From: Pseudomonas viridiflava
Lineage (GTDB): Bacteria; Pseudomonadota; Gammaproteobacteria; Pseudomonadales; Pseudomonadaceae
Reading direction: 5' to 3'
DNA: 64,000 nt
Assembly (NCBI RefSeq): GCF_900590885.1
Contig: NZ_UUON01000001.1
Location: 868,001 to 932,000, forward strand
Below are positions 37,693 through 47,755 of this stretch, piece after piece. The stretch's first letter is position 1. Each line of letters opens with the position of its first letter. Below the pieces are notes generated by a model that was not told the DNA's origin, did not search any database, and saw nothing but the letters and a program-made list of their open reading frames with translations. The position numbers were made by a program, and so were the translations under genes.

Positions 37693-40143
37693 TTACTGAC
37701 CGCGCCGGTCATCAAAGAACACCTTTGTGCCATCCACCCGCTCCGACGCCTTCGGCACATTCACCGCCTGCCCCTCGGGCTTCTCCACATACCAATAGCA
37801 ATGGCTGACCGCCCGGGTGATACCGACATAGGCCAGGCGCAACACCTCGTCTTTTTGCGCCGAGTCATACGGCTCGCTGTCACCCTCCTTGCCCAGGCCC
37901 GCCATGCGATAAACCTGGTTCTTGTAGGGCGAGCTGGTCAGGTGCTGGCAATCCCCAAGCAGAAACACTGCATCCGCCTGCAGGCCTTTGGCGCTGTGAT
38001 AGGTCAGTTGCTTCAGCCGACGTGCCTGGGGTGGCAAGCTAGAATCCACATTAACTACAGATTGAATATGCTCTTGTATCAATAGCTTATCGCTACTTTT
38101 TCGATACAACATTAATACCGATTCACCTTTTTGATAGTGCTCCAGTAACTGCCGGCCCAATGCAGCATCGTCGCGCTCCTGCACCACCACCGGCACCAAC
38201 GCCTTGGGAGTACCGCTGGCCTTGGCCTTTTTGCCCGGGATCGCCGGCGCGGCGCGCACGATATGCTCGGCCGCATCGATGATGTGCTGATGGCTGCGGT
38301 AGTTCTCGCCCAGCATCACGCGGGTGGTGCTCGGCGACGGGAATTGTTGATTGAACTCCATGAAGTACTTGGGCGAACTGCCGCGCCAGCCGTAGATCGA
38401 CTGCCAGTCATCGCCCACGCACAGCAGCGAGGAACGCTGCGCGCCACGGCCTACGTGCATCGCCGGGCCGCGACTGCGGATTTCGCGCAAGCTGGCGCGA
38501 ATCCAGGAGACGATCTGCGGCGAAACGTCCTGGAACTCATCAATCATCAGGTGCGACATCGGCCGCAGCAGCGGGTCACTGAGCAGCTTGAGGTTTTCCG
38601 GGGTGTTTTCGCCGAACAGCGAGAACATCCGGTTGTAGGTCATGATCGGCGGCGATTGATCGAGCAGGTGATCTTCCAGGGCTTTCCAGAAGATGCTCAG
38701 CGCTTCAAAGAACAAGCGGTCCGGGTCGTCCTTGGCAAAGCTCATCTGGCCAACGGCGGTTGGCACGTCCAGCCCGAGGTTTTCGATAAAGCCGGCTGCG
38801 GCGACAAAACTGTCCAGCAGTGGCGCCGAAGCCAGTTCGCCTTTGACCTTGTAATCAAAGCCGGGGCCGGCGCTGGCGTCACCAGCGAGGCTGCTTGGAA
38901 GGCGCTTGGATGACTCATAACTATCTAGCCATATCAGTGGCTTACGGCAGAAAGCTTGAAACAGTGTGCGCTTCACGGCCCACTCCGCGCGCACCGACAA
39001 TTTTGCATTCGGGCGGCTGAGCTGGGCGTTTTCTCGTGAGTCGAAGCCCAGCACCACCCACGCGTCCAGTTCGGCAATGTAGCCGTGGCAGTGAAACTGC
39101 GCGCCGTTGATCTCAAAGGTCTGACGGCTAGGCTCGATGCCTTTGATCGGCCAGGCGCCGGCGCGAAACCATAGGTCCTCGATCACGTCGCACAGTTCTT
39201 CGTCGCGTTTGGCGGCCAGTTCGGTCACCGCCACGCGCTTCTGCACGTCCGGGTGGTCGCGCTCCAGCTCCCGCAGCTGCAGCCCCTGACGGGCCAGCGG
39301 CGTGATCAGCTCGCGAAAGCGCGCATGCCGGCCCTGCAGCCGGTGATAGCAGGCGTTCATCTGTTGGCGCTGGGCGTCGCCGATGCGCAGGTCGAACGGG
39401 TTGCTGTCGGCATTATCAACACCGCCGTTGAGGTTCTCGAACGCTTGCAGTCGTTCAAAACCCGGCAGGCTACGCACCATCGGCAGGATACGTGAGTGAA
39501 AGGTACGCACCACCGCCTGGGCCTCTTTGAGACCAAGGGGTTGGCCCCACAGGCTGAGAATCTCCATGAGCTTGTTGACGAAGTCTTTGCGCGACTCGCG
39601 GGTGAAGGTCACCACCGTCATCGAGCTCAATTCAAAGCCCAGGTAATAGGTGAGGAGCAAGATACGCAGCACCAGCGAGGTGGATTTACCCGCGCCGGCG
39701 CCGGCGATTACCGAGGTCGACGGCGTATCGCTGAAGATCATCTTCCATTGCGCTGCGCTGGGTTGGGCGTGGGCAGGCAGCAGGCGCGCCACGTCGGCCT
39801 TGATGCGCTTCTTGATCTCGGCGGTCAGCGGCAGGCGCCAATCATCGAACAGGCTGTCGTCGACACCCGGTGCGCGGTGTTCGTCCGGGCGAAAGTCGCG
39901 AATCAGCAGGACCTGCCGGCCCTCTTCGATGCCGTCAGCCTTGCCTTCACGGTAACCGTATTCCACACCTGCCTCATGGCCGCTGCGAAAACCGTCGGCC
40001 TGCCCATGCAGCCAGGAAAACCGGTGCTGGGCGCGCAGGCGTGTCAGGCCATGGCCAAACAGGCGCGCGGCAAGGCGCTTGAGCAGCGGCATGTCTGCCA
40101 AGGGCCGCAGTTCGGGAGGCAAATCTGGCTTTTGTTGCGGCAC
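37693..40143 (-). CDS. UvrD/Rep-type ATP-dependent DNA helicase
   Basis: 816 residues from a GTG at 40143, chosen because AGGAG lies 7 nt upstream; the open frame runs further upstream without a good start. Motif I VIAGAGAGKSTSLVL, motif II IDEFQDVSP, motif III GDDWQSIYGWRG, motif IV LGENYRSHQHI, motif V LTYHSAKGLQAD and motif VI LAYVGITRA are all intact. A long insertion between motifs Ia and II and a charged N-terminal arm (EYGYREGKADGIEEGRQVL) make it closer to DNA helicase IV-like proteins than to UvrD itself. Probably a repair or recombination helicase. Confidence 0.88.
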   Translation of the reverse strand: MPQQKPDLPPELRPLADMPLLKRLAARLFGHGLTRLRAQHRFSWLHGQADGFRSGHEAGVEYGYREGKADGIEEGRQVLLIRDFRPDEHRAPGVDDSLFDDWRLPLTAEIKKRIKADVARLLPAHAQPSAAQWKMIFSDTPSTSVIAGAGAGKSTSLVLRILLLTYYLGFELSSMTVVTFTRESRKDFVNKLMEILSLWGQPLGLKEAQAVVRTFHSRILPMVRSLPGFERLQAFENLNGGVDNADSNPFDLRIGDAQRQQMNACYHRLQGRHARFRELITPLARQGLQLRELERDHPDVQKRVAVTELAAKRDEELCDVIEDLWFRAGAWPIKGIEPSRQTFEINGAQFHCHGYIAELDAWVVLGFDSRENAQLSRPNAKLSVRAEWAVKRTLFQAFCRKPLIWLDSYESSKRLPSSLAGDASAGPGFDYKVKGELASAPLLDSFVAAAGFIENLGLDVPTAVGQMSFAKDDPDRLFFEALSIFWKALEDHLLDQSPPIMTYNRMFSLFGENTPENLKLLSDPLLRPMSHLMIDEFQDVSPQIVSWIRASLREIRSRGPAMHVGRGAQRSSLLCVGDDWQSIYGWRGSSPKYFMEFNQQFPSPSTTRVMLGENYRSHQHIIDAAEHIVRAAPAIPGKKAKASGTPKALVPVVVQERDDAALGRQLLEHYQKGESVLMLYRKSSDKLLIQEHIQSVVNVDSSLPPQARRLKQLTYHSAKGLQADAVFLLGDCQHLTSSPYKNQVYRMAGLGKEGDSEPYDSAQKDEVLRLAYVGITRAVSHCYWYVEKPEGQAVNVPKASERVDGTKVFFDDRRGQ

Positions 40144-40361
40144 GCGGTCTCCTGCGATGAGCTGGTTTGAACAAGTGCGCCATGGTCGCCGGAATCGGCG
40201 TTCAGTTCCAGCCAATTGCTTTGCCGTCATGCAGTTAGGCGATGAAGTGAAAGTCAAAACGCCAGCAACCAATCTAATCCATAGATAGGAATCAGGCATT
40301 TTTTACGCTTTTTATCGATCATGGGCTATTGGATCATAGGCGCCATCAACAGGAGGCAATC

Positions 40362-41057
40362 ATGCTTGAACTTCGACCTTTCAACAGCTTGGGCGGCGCC
40401 CACCATGGCTGGCTTGACGCCCATCACCACTTTTCGTTTGCCGAATACCACGACCCCAAGCGTATGCACTGGGGCAACCTGCGGGTGTGGAACGACGACA
40501 TCATCGCTCCCGGCACCGGTTTCCCTCAGCATTCGCACCGCGACATGGAAATCATCACCTATGTGCGTGAAGGCGCCATCAGCCACGCCGACAACCTGGG
40601 CAACAAGGGCCGCACCGAGGCTGGCGATGTGCAAGTAATGAGTGCCGGCACCGGGATCGCCCACAGCGAATACAACCTGGAGGCGACGCCGACCAAGATT
40701 TTCCAGATCTGGATTATCCCGAATGAGGCCGGTTTACCGCCTTCCTGGGGTGCCAAGCCCTTTCCACAAGGCGAGCGGGAAGGCTTTGTAACCCTGGCCA
40801 GCGGCAAGGCCGGTGACACTGAAAGCCTGCGCATCCGCGCCGATGCACGCCTGGTGGCGGCTAACCTGAAAGCCGGGGAAAGCGCCGAATACCGGCTGGA
40901 CAGCGGGCGTCGGGCGTACCTGGTGCCTGCCACCGGTGTGATTGAAGTCAATGGCTTGCGTGCGCAAGCTCGAGACGGGGTTGCGGTGGAGGATGAGCAG
41001 GTGTTGCGGGTTACGGCGATTGAAGACAGCGAGATAGTGCTGGTCGACCTGGCCTGA
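40362..41057 (+). CDS. Pirin family bicupin protein (YhhW type)
   Basis: 231 residues from ATG 40362, 6 nt after a textbook AGGAGG. N-terminal cupin carries the metal-binding residues in HWGNLRVWNDD, FPQHSHRDMEI and GTGIAHSEYN. YhhW-type pirins can have quercetin 2,3-dioxygenase activity in vitro; the physiological role is unclear. Stands alone, divergent from the UvrD-type helicase gene, and followed by a REPIN. Confidence 0.92.
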   Translation: MLELRPFNSLGGAHHGWLDAHHHFSFAEYHDPKRMHWGNLRVWNDDIIAPGTGFPQHSHRDMEIITYVREGAISHADNLGNKGRTEAGDVQVMSAGTGIAHSEYNLEATPTKIFQIWIIPNEAGLPPSWGAKPFPQGEREGFVTLASGKAGDTESLRIRADARLVAANLKAGESAEYRLDSGRRAYLVPATGVIEVNGLRAQARDGVAVEDEQVLRVTAIEDSEIVLVDLA

Positions 41058-41080
41058 TCTCAAGCCTGACCCAAAACGAC

Positions 41081-41170
41081 TGTGGGAGGGGGCTTGCCCC
41101 CGATGGCGGTGTGTCAGTCAACATGGATATCGACTGATCTACCGCTATCGGGGGCAAGCCCCCTCCCACA
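41081..41170. repeat. REPIN (paired REP elements)
   Basis: TGTGGGAGGGGGCTTGCCCC at the left edge and the mirror image ending at 41170, enclosing a spacer with gatggcggtgtgtcagtca and accgctatc. It matches the unit at 18709-18780 but has a longer, different loop. Confidence 0.9.
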
Positions 41171-41185
41171 CTTTGACCAGCAGTG

Positions 41186-42829
41186 TTACTGGGAGATTGC
41201 GCCGTCTACCAGCACCTGCGCCTCTTCCACCAACTGCTTGAGGTGATCTTCACCTATGAAGCTCTCGGCGTAGATCTTGTAGATGTCCTCGGTGCCCGAT
41301 GGCCGCGCGGCGAACCAGCCGTTTTCGGTCATCACCTTCAAGCCGCCAATCGCCTGATCGTTGCCTGGCGCGTGGCTGAGGATCTGCTGGATGCTTTCAC
41401 CGGCGAGCGTGGTGGAGGTCACCTGCTGCGGCGACAGTTTGCCCAGCAAGGCTTTTTGCGCCGGAGTGGCCTTGGCGTCGACACGAATGGCGAACGGCTC
41501 ACCCAGGGCGTCGGTCAGCCCACGGTAGATCTGGCTTGGGTCCTGGTCTTTGCGCGAGGTCATTTCTGCCGCCAGCAACGCCGGGATCAGGCCGTCTTTG
41601 TCGGTACTCCACACAGTGCCGTCCTTGCGCAGGAACGAGGCGCCGGCGCTTTCTTCACCGCCAAAGCCCAATGAACCCTCGAACAAGCCGTCGGCGAACC
41701 ACTTGAAGCCTACCGGCACCTCATACAGGCGCCGGCCAATGCGTGCGGCCACGCGGTCGATCAGGCCGCTGCTGACCACGGTCTTGCCCACGGCCGCGTC
41801 GGCGCGCCAGTCGGGACGGTTCTGGAACAGGTAGTCGATGGACACGGCCAGGTAGTTGTTTGGCGCCAACAGGCCGCCGGTCGGGGTGACGATGCCGTGA
41901 CGGTCGTGGTCCGGGTCGCAGGCGAAGGCCACGTCGAATCGGTCCTTGAGGCCGATCAGGCCTTGCATGGCGTAGCTGGAGGACGGGTCCATGCGGATCT
42001 GGCCGTCCCAGTCGACGCTCATAAAGCGGAAGGTAGCGTCGACTTCGGTGTTCACCACCTCGAGGTTCAGGCGATAGTGCTCGGCAATCGCCGACCAGTA
42101 GCGCACCCCTGCTCCACCCAACGGGTCGACACCCAGGCGCAGGTCGGCGCTGCGGATGGCGTCCATGTCGATGACATTGACCAGGTCAGCCACATAGCTG
42201 TTGAGGTAGTCATGGCGGTGGGTGGTGTCGGCCTTGAGCGCCTGGGCGTGGGTAATCCGCTTGACCCCGGCCAGCTTATTGGCCAGCAACTCGTTGGCCT
42301 TGGCCTCGATCCATTTGGTTACATGGGTATCGGCCGGGCCGCCATTGGGCGGGTTGTACTTGTAGCCCCCGCTTTGCGGCGGATTGTGCGACGGAGTAAT
42401 CACAATACCGTCAGCCAGGCCGCTGGTGCGGCCACGGTTGTAGCAGATGATGGCGTGGGAAATCGCCGGAGTCGGCGTGTATTCATCGCCTTCGGCCAGC
42501 ATCACGTGCACGCCGTTGGCGGCCAGCACTTCCAGGGCACTGGCACCGGCGGGCGTCGACAGTGCGTGGGTATCCAAGCCTACGAACAACGGGCCGTTGA
42601 TGCCCTGGGCTTCGCGGTACAGGCAGATGGCCTGGCTGATGGCGAGCACGTGCCATTCGTTGAAGCTCAGTTCGAACGAGCTGCCGCGATGCCCGGAAGT
42701 ACCAAAGGCCACGCGCTGGGTGGAGATTGCTGCATCAGGCTGGCCGGTGTAATAGGCCGTGACCAGTCGCGGGATATCCACCAGCAACTGGGCTGGCGCC
42801 GGCTTGCCCGCAAAAGGACTGATTGTCAT
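41186..42829 (-). CDS. pgm: Alpha-D-phosphoglucomutase
   Basis: 547 residues. Catalytic serine loop [15 protein letters not shown] (Ser147), metal loop DPDHDRHG, sugar-binding [10 protein letters not shown] and phosphate loop [13 protein letters not shown] are all intact. Interconverts glucose 1-phosphate and glucose 6-phosphate, supplying glycogen, trehalose and cell-surface polysaccharide pathways. It stands alone on its strand. Confidence 0.95.
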   Translation of the reverse strand: MTISPFAGKPAPAQLLVDIPRLVTAYYTGQPDAAISTQRVAFGTSGHRGSSFELSFNEWHVLAISQAICLYREAQGINGPLFVGLDTHALSTPAGASALEVLAANGVHVMLAEGDEYTPTPAISHAIICYNRGRTSGLADGIVITPSHNPPQSGGYKYNPPNGGPADTHVTKWIEAKANELLANKLAGVKRITHAQALKADTTHRHDYLNSYVADLVNVIDMDAIRSADLRLGVDPLGGAGVRYWSAIAEHYRLNLEVVNTEVDATFRFMSVDWDGQIRMDPSSSYAMQGLIGLKDRFDVAFACDPDHDRHGIVTPTGGLLAPNNYLAVSIDYLFQNRPDWRADAAVGKTVVSSGLIDRVAARIGRRLYEVPVGFKWFADGLFEGSLGFGGEESAGASFLRKDGTVWSTDKDGLIPALLAAEMTSRKDQDPSQIYRGLTDALGEPFAIRVDAKATPAQKALLGKLSPQQVTSTTLAGESIQQILSHAPGNDQAIGGLKVMTENGWFAARPSGTEDIYKIYAESFIGEDHLKQLVEEAQVLVDGAISQ

Positions 42830-42934
42830 GCATAAACCTCGGAGAGAAGGATTCGGAAAAAATGGCAGTTTACTGAGTGTTGGACTGCTGCGCGACGGTA
42901 TCGATCCTACATCATCAAGAGAAACTTCACGCAG

Positions 42935-44341
42935 TCAGCCTATCTGTGCCTGACGCAACGCATCGCCCAATGCCGCCAGGGCGATATTCAGGTTTGGCTG
43001 CCCGTGAAAGGTATGGCTCAAGCGCAGATGCTGGTGATGCAGGCCGCCGACACTGAACAGCTCTCCGGGCGCCAACACCACCTGCTGGGCCAACATCAAC
43101 TGGAATACCTGGCGCATGTCCACGGACCGCGCAGACTCCAGCCAGAAGGCCGCCCCGGCGGCCGGCGGCCGATAGGTGACTTGTTCGCCCAGGTGCTGAT
43201 CCAGGCGCAGGCTCATTTCGGCTGCCTGCGCGCGCAGTCGCTCGCGCAGCACGAGCAGATGCTGGTCAATCCGCCCGCTTTGATACAAGCGGGCAATGGC
43301 GCGCTGGCGAATCGATGAGAGTCGGAACGAGCGCAACAGAAACTGACGCTGCAGTTCACTGCTCATACGCCGCGAGAGCAGATAACCATAGGGCGCTTCC
43401 GCCCCCAGCACTTTCTCGAATGAAGAAAACACAATCAGCCGCTCCGGGTTCACCAGCTCTCGCAGAGCTGTATGCGGCTGCTGGAAACCCAGCTCGCCAA
43501 AGGTGTCGTTTTCCAGCAGCCAGCAGCCATGCTGCTCCAGCAGTTGCGCGACCTGCTGGCGGTCGCAGGCCGGCATGGCCACCCCCGCAGGCAGGCTGAC
43601 CACCGACGACAACACCAGCAGGTGCACCGGTTCACTGCGCAACAGTGCTTCCAGAGTAACCAGATCCAGTCGCCCTAGCGGCGTCCAGGGCAATTCGATG
43701 ATGTGCACCCCGGCGTCCTGGAACAGGCGCAGGATCAGCCAGTCGCAGGGTGATTCCACAATCACCGTGGTACCCCGCAGGCCTAACACCTCGACCAGGA
43801 TATCCAGCACACCGCGCAGGTCGGCGCCGATATAGACGTCATCGGCGTGCCAGCAGCGCGTGGGCGACGAGGTGTAACGCGCCGCCAATACCGCGCGCAA
43901 CTCCCATACGCCGCAGGGCTGGGACCAGGGTTGCAAGTGCCGTGGATATTGGCGCACCAGCTCCCGTTCGAGCCGTAACAGGGTTGGATCCAGCGAGGCC
44001 AGCAGTGCGGGTTCATCGCCGCTGAGTACCACCATGCCAGGGCGACGGGCTGCTGCGTAGAGGCGATCGAGCAGATCACCTCCCACCCCGTTCGCCGGGT
44101 TAGCCGACAGGGGCCAGGCGTAGTAGCCCGACTTCGCCACGGAATAGACTCTGCCCTCCTTCTCCAGCAGCGAATAGGCATACTGGATCGTCGAAATCGA
44201 AACGTTCAGGCGCTCGGCCAATTGCCGCAGGGACGGCAGCTTTACCCGCGCATCGGTGCTGACTTCATTGATCAGCCTGATCATGTAGCGATAGACCGCC
44301 TGATACGCGAAGTCCGCCTGCCGCTCGCCGCGCAGAATCAT
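42935..44341 (-). CDS. MocR-type regulator: GntR HTH fused to PLP aminotransferase domain
   Basis: 468 residues from ATG 44341, overlapping the preceding gene's stop by 4 bp (ATGA). GntR winged helix at about 15-80 (KLPSLRQLAERLNVSISTIQYAYSLLEKEG in part), then a fold-type I aminotransferase domain. The usual PLP-lysine region reads VFSSFEKVLGAEAPYGYL, where SFEKVLGAE supplies the Lys. Such proteins use PLP as an effector and rarely catalyse transamination. Translational coupling to the unknown 474-residue protein suggests the two act together. Confidence 0.9.
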   Translation of the reverse strand: MILRGERQADFAYQAVYRYMIRLINEVSTDARVKLPSLRQLAERLNVSISTIQYAYSLLEKEGRVYSVAKSGYYAWPLSANPANGVGGDLLDRLYAAARRPGMVVLSGDEPALLASLDPTLLRLERELVRQYPRHLQPWSQPCGVWELRAVLAARYTSSPTRCWHADDVYIGADLRGVLDILVEVLGLRGTTVIVESPCDWLILRLFQDAGVHIIELPWTPLGRLDLVTLEALLRSEPVHLLVLSSVVSLPAGVAMPACDRQQVAQLLEQHGCWLLENDTFGELGFQQPHTALRELVNPERLIVFSSFEKVLGAEAPYGYLLSRRMSSELQRQFLLRSFRLSSIRQRAIARLYQSGRIDQHLLVLRERLRAQAAEMSLRLDQHLGEQVTYRPPAAGAAFWLESARSVDMRQVFQLMLAQQVVLAPGELFSVGGLHHQHLRLSHTFHGQPNLNIALAALGDALRQAQIG

Positions 44342-45762
44342 CGGCCGGACAATTGAAAGGCCTGCGAAGTGCCGCGCGGCGTTGCAGCAGCGTTGCGCAG
44401 CTTGGCCTGCGCAACGGCCTGCGGCCGCTTGCGGTACAGGTGATGCAATAAGGTCATGGGCAAGCCGCTGGTATCGGTGACCCACTGCTGCAACATTTCT
44501 GCGGACGGTTTGCCCTGCAGCACCTTGTGCAACTCGGGCAGGGCCACCAGCATGCCCGGATGGCATTGACGCAAGTAGCCTTCCAGCCGCTCGCCATGAT
44601 GGATAAATGGCGAGAACAGCATGCAGGTCAGTTGGGTTTCATCCAGGCCAAAGAACTGGTTGGCGTAGGCGCTCGACAGCATGCGACCTTCACAGGTGCC
44701 TGCCTCGGCAAGCAAGTCCTCGCAAAGGTGCAGACGGCGCATGTAGGGACGTACCTGCTGGATAAAGCCTTCCACCCCTTCGTCATAGTCCAGCTCGCGC
44801 AGGCATTGGGCTTGCAACCCACGCAGGTGAGCCATCAGCAACGGATTGGAAAATGACGGGTAGCTGAAGTGAAAACCCAGCGGATCGGGGCTGTAGGCCA
44901 TGAACTCGGCGAGCAACGGCGACGCGCCAGGGTCGATGTCGTCCAGCAGGTCGGCGATGCCGATGTACGCCAGGTTGCGATGGCCGACCTTGCCGGGGTT
45001 GTCCGAGGCCACATAATGTTCGCCGAACAGATCGTGGTAATACCCGATGCTCCACTCCTCCATTCGCGCGAACAGACCATTGAGCGACAACGGCCACCCC
45101 TTTGCGACAGGAACGCCGGCACCCTGGGCGCATTTCTTCAGCCATGCCAACAGGTGGCTTTGCTTGCGCGGCGAGTCGCCGCTGACCAGTGCATGCACCC
45201 CGCCATGCCAAGTGCTGGCCCGCTGGTAAAAATCACCCAGGGACAGGTAGGTGTCATTGCACAACGTTGCGCGACAGTCCCCGGAGGTCAGGTGCCCCAC
45301 CATCAACATATTGCGCTGGCTGATTTCACGCCCGACGGCAGAGGCCGGGCGCAGGTGGTTGAAGGGATGTACCTCCTGGTTTTCCACCATCAGCAACTCA
45401 ACCCTTGGGTCATCGTGCAGGAACAGTCGGCTGTAGCCTCGGTTGAGGGTTTCAAGCCGGGCCTCGGTCACACCAGGGTGTCGCAACGTGGCAACCCGCA
45501 ATTGAAAGGTGCGCGGGGCTCGACCGGCAATCGACAATTGGGCCGCCCGCAACAACGCCAGGGTGTAACTGCTGACTTCACCGCCTCCATGGGCGATCAA
45601 GACTTTGTAATCTCCAACCTGTTCCATGCCCCCCGCCGCCACAATAATTCGCTGGATCAACAACTGGAGCGCAGTACGCTCAGCGCGATTGAAGTGCCCA
45701 ATCAAACGTTGCAGAACTTGTTGGTAAACATAGTTCATGGCCTGCTCGTGAATAGTGCTCAT
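44338..45762 (-). CDS. Protein of 474 residues, not recognised; coupled to a MocR regulator
   Basis: I do not recognise this family. It has no signal peptide or membrane helix and is probably cytoplasmic. An N-terminal segment (about 50-110) alternates hydrophobic strands and small residues (YKVLIAHGGGEVSSYTLALLRAA) like a nucleotide- or PLP-type alpha/beta fold. Later there are many aromatic and His/Asp residues (EEWSIGYYHDLFGEHYVASDN, LGFHFSYPSFSNP in parts), as in an all-alpha oxygenase-like or ligand-binding region. Codon use is like the neighbours. The gene ends inside the start of the MocR gene, so both are one transcript. A 700-bp gap lies upstream. Confidence 0.8.
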   Translation of the reverse strand: MSTIHEQAMNYVYQQVLQRLIGHFNRAERTALQLLIQRIIVAAGGMEQVGDYKVLIAHGGGEVSSYTLALLRAAQLSIAGRAPRTFQLRVATLRHPGVTEARLETLNRGYSRLFLHDDPRVELLMVENQEVHPFNHLRPASAVGREISQRNMLMVGHLTSGDCRATLCNDTYLSLGDFYQRASTWHGGVHALVSGDSPRKQSHLLAWLKKCAQGAGVPVAKGWPLSLNGLFARMEEWSIGYYHDLFGEHYVASDNPGKVGHRNLAYIGIADLLDDIDPGASPLLAEFMAYSPDPLGFHFSYPSFSNPLLMAHLRGLQAQCLRELDYDEGVEGFIQQVRPYMRRLHLCEDLLAEAGTCEGRMLSSAYANQFFGLDETQLTCMLFSPFIHHGERLEGYLRQCHPGMLVALPELHKVLQGKPSAEMLQQWVTDTSGLPMTLLHHLYRKRPQAVAQAKLRNAAATPRGTSQAFQLSGR

Positions 45763-45778
45763 CGTTCTACTACCTGAG

Positions 45779-45796
45779 TTGAAATATCAGTTTCAA
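45779..45796. promoter_or_regulatory. Possible operator for the MocR/unknown-protein operon
   Basis: ttgaaatatcagtttcaa contains 6-bp arms ttgaaa and tttcaa around a 6-bp spacer, centred 25 bp upstream of the 474-residue protein's start. The position suits a repressor or autoregulatory site, for instance for the MocR protein itself. Statistical support is modest for arms this short. Confidence 0.4.
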
Positions 45797-46434
45797 GCAA
45801 CTGCTGACAGTGTTGCTCGAGTTATTACACGTTTAGAAGTTCGCTCGCCGTTACATGCGCTGATCAATAGACGTTAGCACCAAGTAACAAAAGGGCACGT
45901 TGACCTTTGGATACGGACTCCCTCACGCAAACCCGCCAACCCATTGATTCAATGGGGCTGCGCTGACCAAAATATAAGCCCTAGGACCGTTCCGACAGGC
46001 TCCTACACTTCATTAACTAACCATTTAAAGAAGTGCCCGACAAAATAGCCCGAGCAACTTCCTCATTTGCCGGGCTACCTCACCGTGGCAGTACCTGATT
46101 CCATGATGCCGCGTGGATGCCGCCGTGTTAGTTCGAGTAACTCGCGACGGGTGTGTTAGACATTCAATCATTGCTCAATCCTTGAGATGAAAGTGAAGGC
46201 GCAATTATCAGTGCTGGAATAATGATTAATAGATACAGACGCCAGGCAAAAACCAGTGCAGATCGGCGACACGCCAACTATAAATGGCGCACACGCAACG
46301 ACGCCGCGCTGAAATTCAGGGCGGCGTCCGGGAGTAACGTCAGGAATCAGGGGCTAAAACGCGAGGTGGGCAGCTTATCGACGGCGCAGGTTCAGCCCTG
46401 TCAAATGGCGCATTTGCCCCATGCGCCAGTAGTC
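45797..46434. other. Intergenic stretch of about 640 bp without a recognisable gene
   Basis: Lower GC than the flanks, no convincing reading frame on either strand. A hairpin with an 11-bp imperfect stem (tagcccg-gcaa paired with ttgc-cgggcta) lies at 46046-46077 and, on the minus strand, is followed by ATTTTG. This could end a leftward transcript, but no gene is assigned to it. Confidence 0.5.
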
Positions 46435-46460
46435 AGGAATATTCGTTTACGAATATTCCT
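46435..46460 (-). terminator. Perfect 12-bp inverted repeat just downstream of mexS
   Basis: aggaatattcgt (46435-46446) and acgaatattcct (46449-46460) are exact reverse complements with a 2-nt gap. The repeat begins 6 bp after the mexS stop. It is AT-rich with no T-run, so it is either a weak transcript-end hairpin or a protein-binding palindrome. Confidence 0.45.
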
Positions 46461-46465
46461 ACGCT

Positions 46466-47488
46466 TTAAACAGCTTCAACCTGCAACGCCACACGCTCAC
46501 GGCACGGGCATTCGTCCATGTAACGGTGCGCTTCCACGAACTGATTGAACGGAAAGACCGTGGTTTTCAGCGGCACCAGCACGCGGTCGGCAGTGAGCTG
46601 GTTGATATCACGCAAGGCACGTTGCAATGCCACCTGGTCCTGGATAATGCCCAGCTCTGGCTTGCCGGTGAAGTTACCGATGCAGTGCACAAAGAACTGA
46701 ATGTTCTTCTGGAACGCTGCACACGCCGGGAATGGCGTCTGGTTGCCACCCTGCAGGCCATAAAGCACCAGGCTGCCACGGGGCGCCAGCACGTCACCGA
46801 GCAACGACATCTGCGGGCCGCCCAAGCCATCGAACACCACGTCTACGCCGCGATTGTCGGTGAACTTGTTGATTTGCATCAGCAGGTCCTGCTCTTCGGT
46901 AACGATGACCTTTTCCGCGCCCAAGGAGAGCAGATACTCGCGCTCCGCGCTGTCCTTGGTGGCGGCGATCACTCGCACCCCCAAGGCTTTGCCCAGCTGC
47001 ACAAACGAAGGGCCGGCGCAGTGGCTGGCGTCGGTCACCAGGGCAAACTGCCCGGGTTTAACCCGTGCCAGGTCCACATATGCAAAGTAGGCGATCAGCA
47101 GCGGCGTGTAGTGCACGCTGGCTTCGATAGGGCTCAAGACATCCGGGTAGCGGGTCAGGGCCGAACGGGGCAGGACGATCTGTTCGCCATACACCGGGTA
47201 ATCATTGGGGCTCTCGGCCGGAAAACTGGCCACTTTATCGCCCACTGCCAAGTCATCCACGCCGTCGCCCACGGCGACCACAACCCCGGCCATCTCATGG
47301 CCAAGGCCGGAAGGCAGACGTGCATGGGAAGACGCCAGGTTCTGGCGCCACAAAATGTCATACCAGCTGATGCCAATCGCTTCGACACGCACCTGCACTT
47401 CGCCCGGTGCGGGCTGCGCGGCTGCATGCTCTTCGCACTTGAGCACCTCGGCCGGACCAAACTTGTGAAAACGGATCGTGCGGGACAT
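46466..47488 (-). CDS. mexS: MexS-like zinc-independent MDR-family oxidoreductase
   Basis: 340 residues from ATG 47488. Medium-chain dehydrogenase fold with N-terminal GroES-like part (GLGHEMAGVVVAVGDGVDDLAVGDKV) and Rossmann part with LGKALGVRVIAATKDSAEREYLLSLGA (both in part). The catalytic-zinc ligands are not conserved, as in quinone-oxidoreductase relatives. The gene is divergent from a MexT-like LysR gene, exactly as mexS (PA2491) and mexT (PA2492) in P. aeruginosa, where MexS loss activates MexT by accumulation of an electrophilic metabolite. Same role is inferred here. Confidence 0.85.
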   Translation of the reverse strand: MSRTIRFHKFGPAEVLKCEEHAAAQPAPGEVQVRVEAIGISWYDILWRQNLASSHARLPSGLGHEMAGVVVAVGDGVDDLAVGDKVASFPAESPNDYPVYGEQIVLPRSALTRYPDVLSPIEASVHYTPLLIAYFAYVDLARVKPGQFALVTDASHCAGPSFVQLGKALGVRVIAATKDSAEREYLLSLGAEKVIVTEEQDLLMQINKFTDNRGVDVVFDGLGGPQMSLLGDVLAPRGSLVLYGLQGGNQTPFPACAAFQKNIQFFVHCIGNFTGKPELGIIQDQVALQRALRDINQLTADRVLVPLKTTVFPFNQFVEAHRYMDECPCRERVALQVEAV

Positions 47489-47559
47489 CGCAAACCTCGT
47501 CAAAGTAACCTCTAATGCCATGAACTCTATCTGGGCTTTCCGGGTAAGACCACCGGTCG

Positions 47560-47589
47560 CCGTTAATAGTCGACATGTCTGTCATTGAT
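47560..47589. promoter_or_regulatory. Candidate MexT (nod-box-like) site
   Basis: The 267-bp mexS-mexT gap contains, on the minus strand, GACA-N5-GTCGAC-N4-AACGG, which partly matches the published MexT pattern ATCA-N5-GTCGAT-N4-ACYAT. The match is incomplete; treat as weak. Confidence 0.3.
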
Positions 47590-47755
47590 TCCGCATCTGA
47601 GGAATAACCCTCAAGTATCGTAGGAAAACTCAATTAGCCGGTGCAGAGTACCAGCCTTTCCCCGTAAGATTCATGCCGGTCATGCTTCTGATGGACCCTT
47701 AGGGTTCTCAATATGACTGCTCTCGTCAAGTTTGCTGACTCTTCCAGGACCCAAG

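Noticed and set aside
45797..46434. Small RNA gene around the hairpin at 46046-46077
   Set aside because: The stem is imperfect, the T-run is only four bases and there is no visible promoter.
46222..46548. Plus-strand open frame of 108 residues in the gap before mexS
   Set aside because: Basic low-complexity sequence without family resemblance, and its end lies antisense inside mexS.
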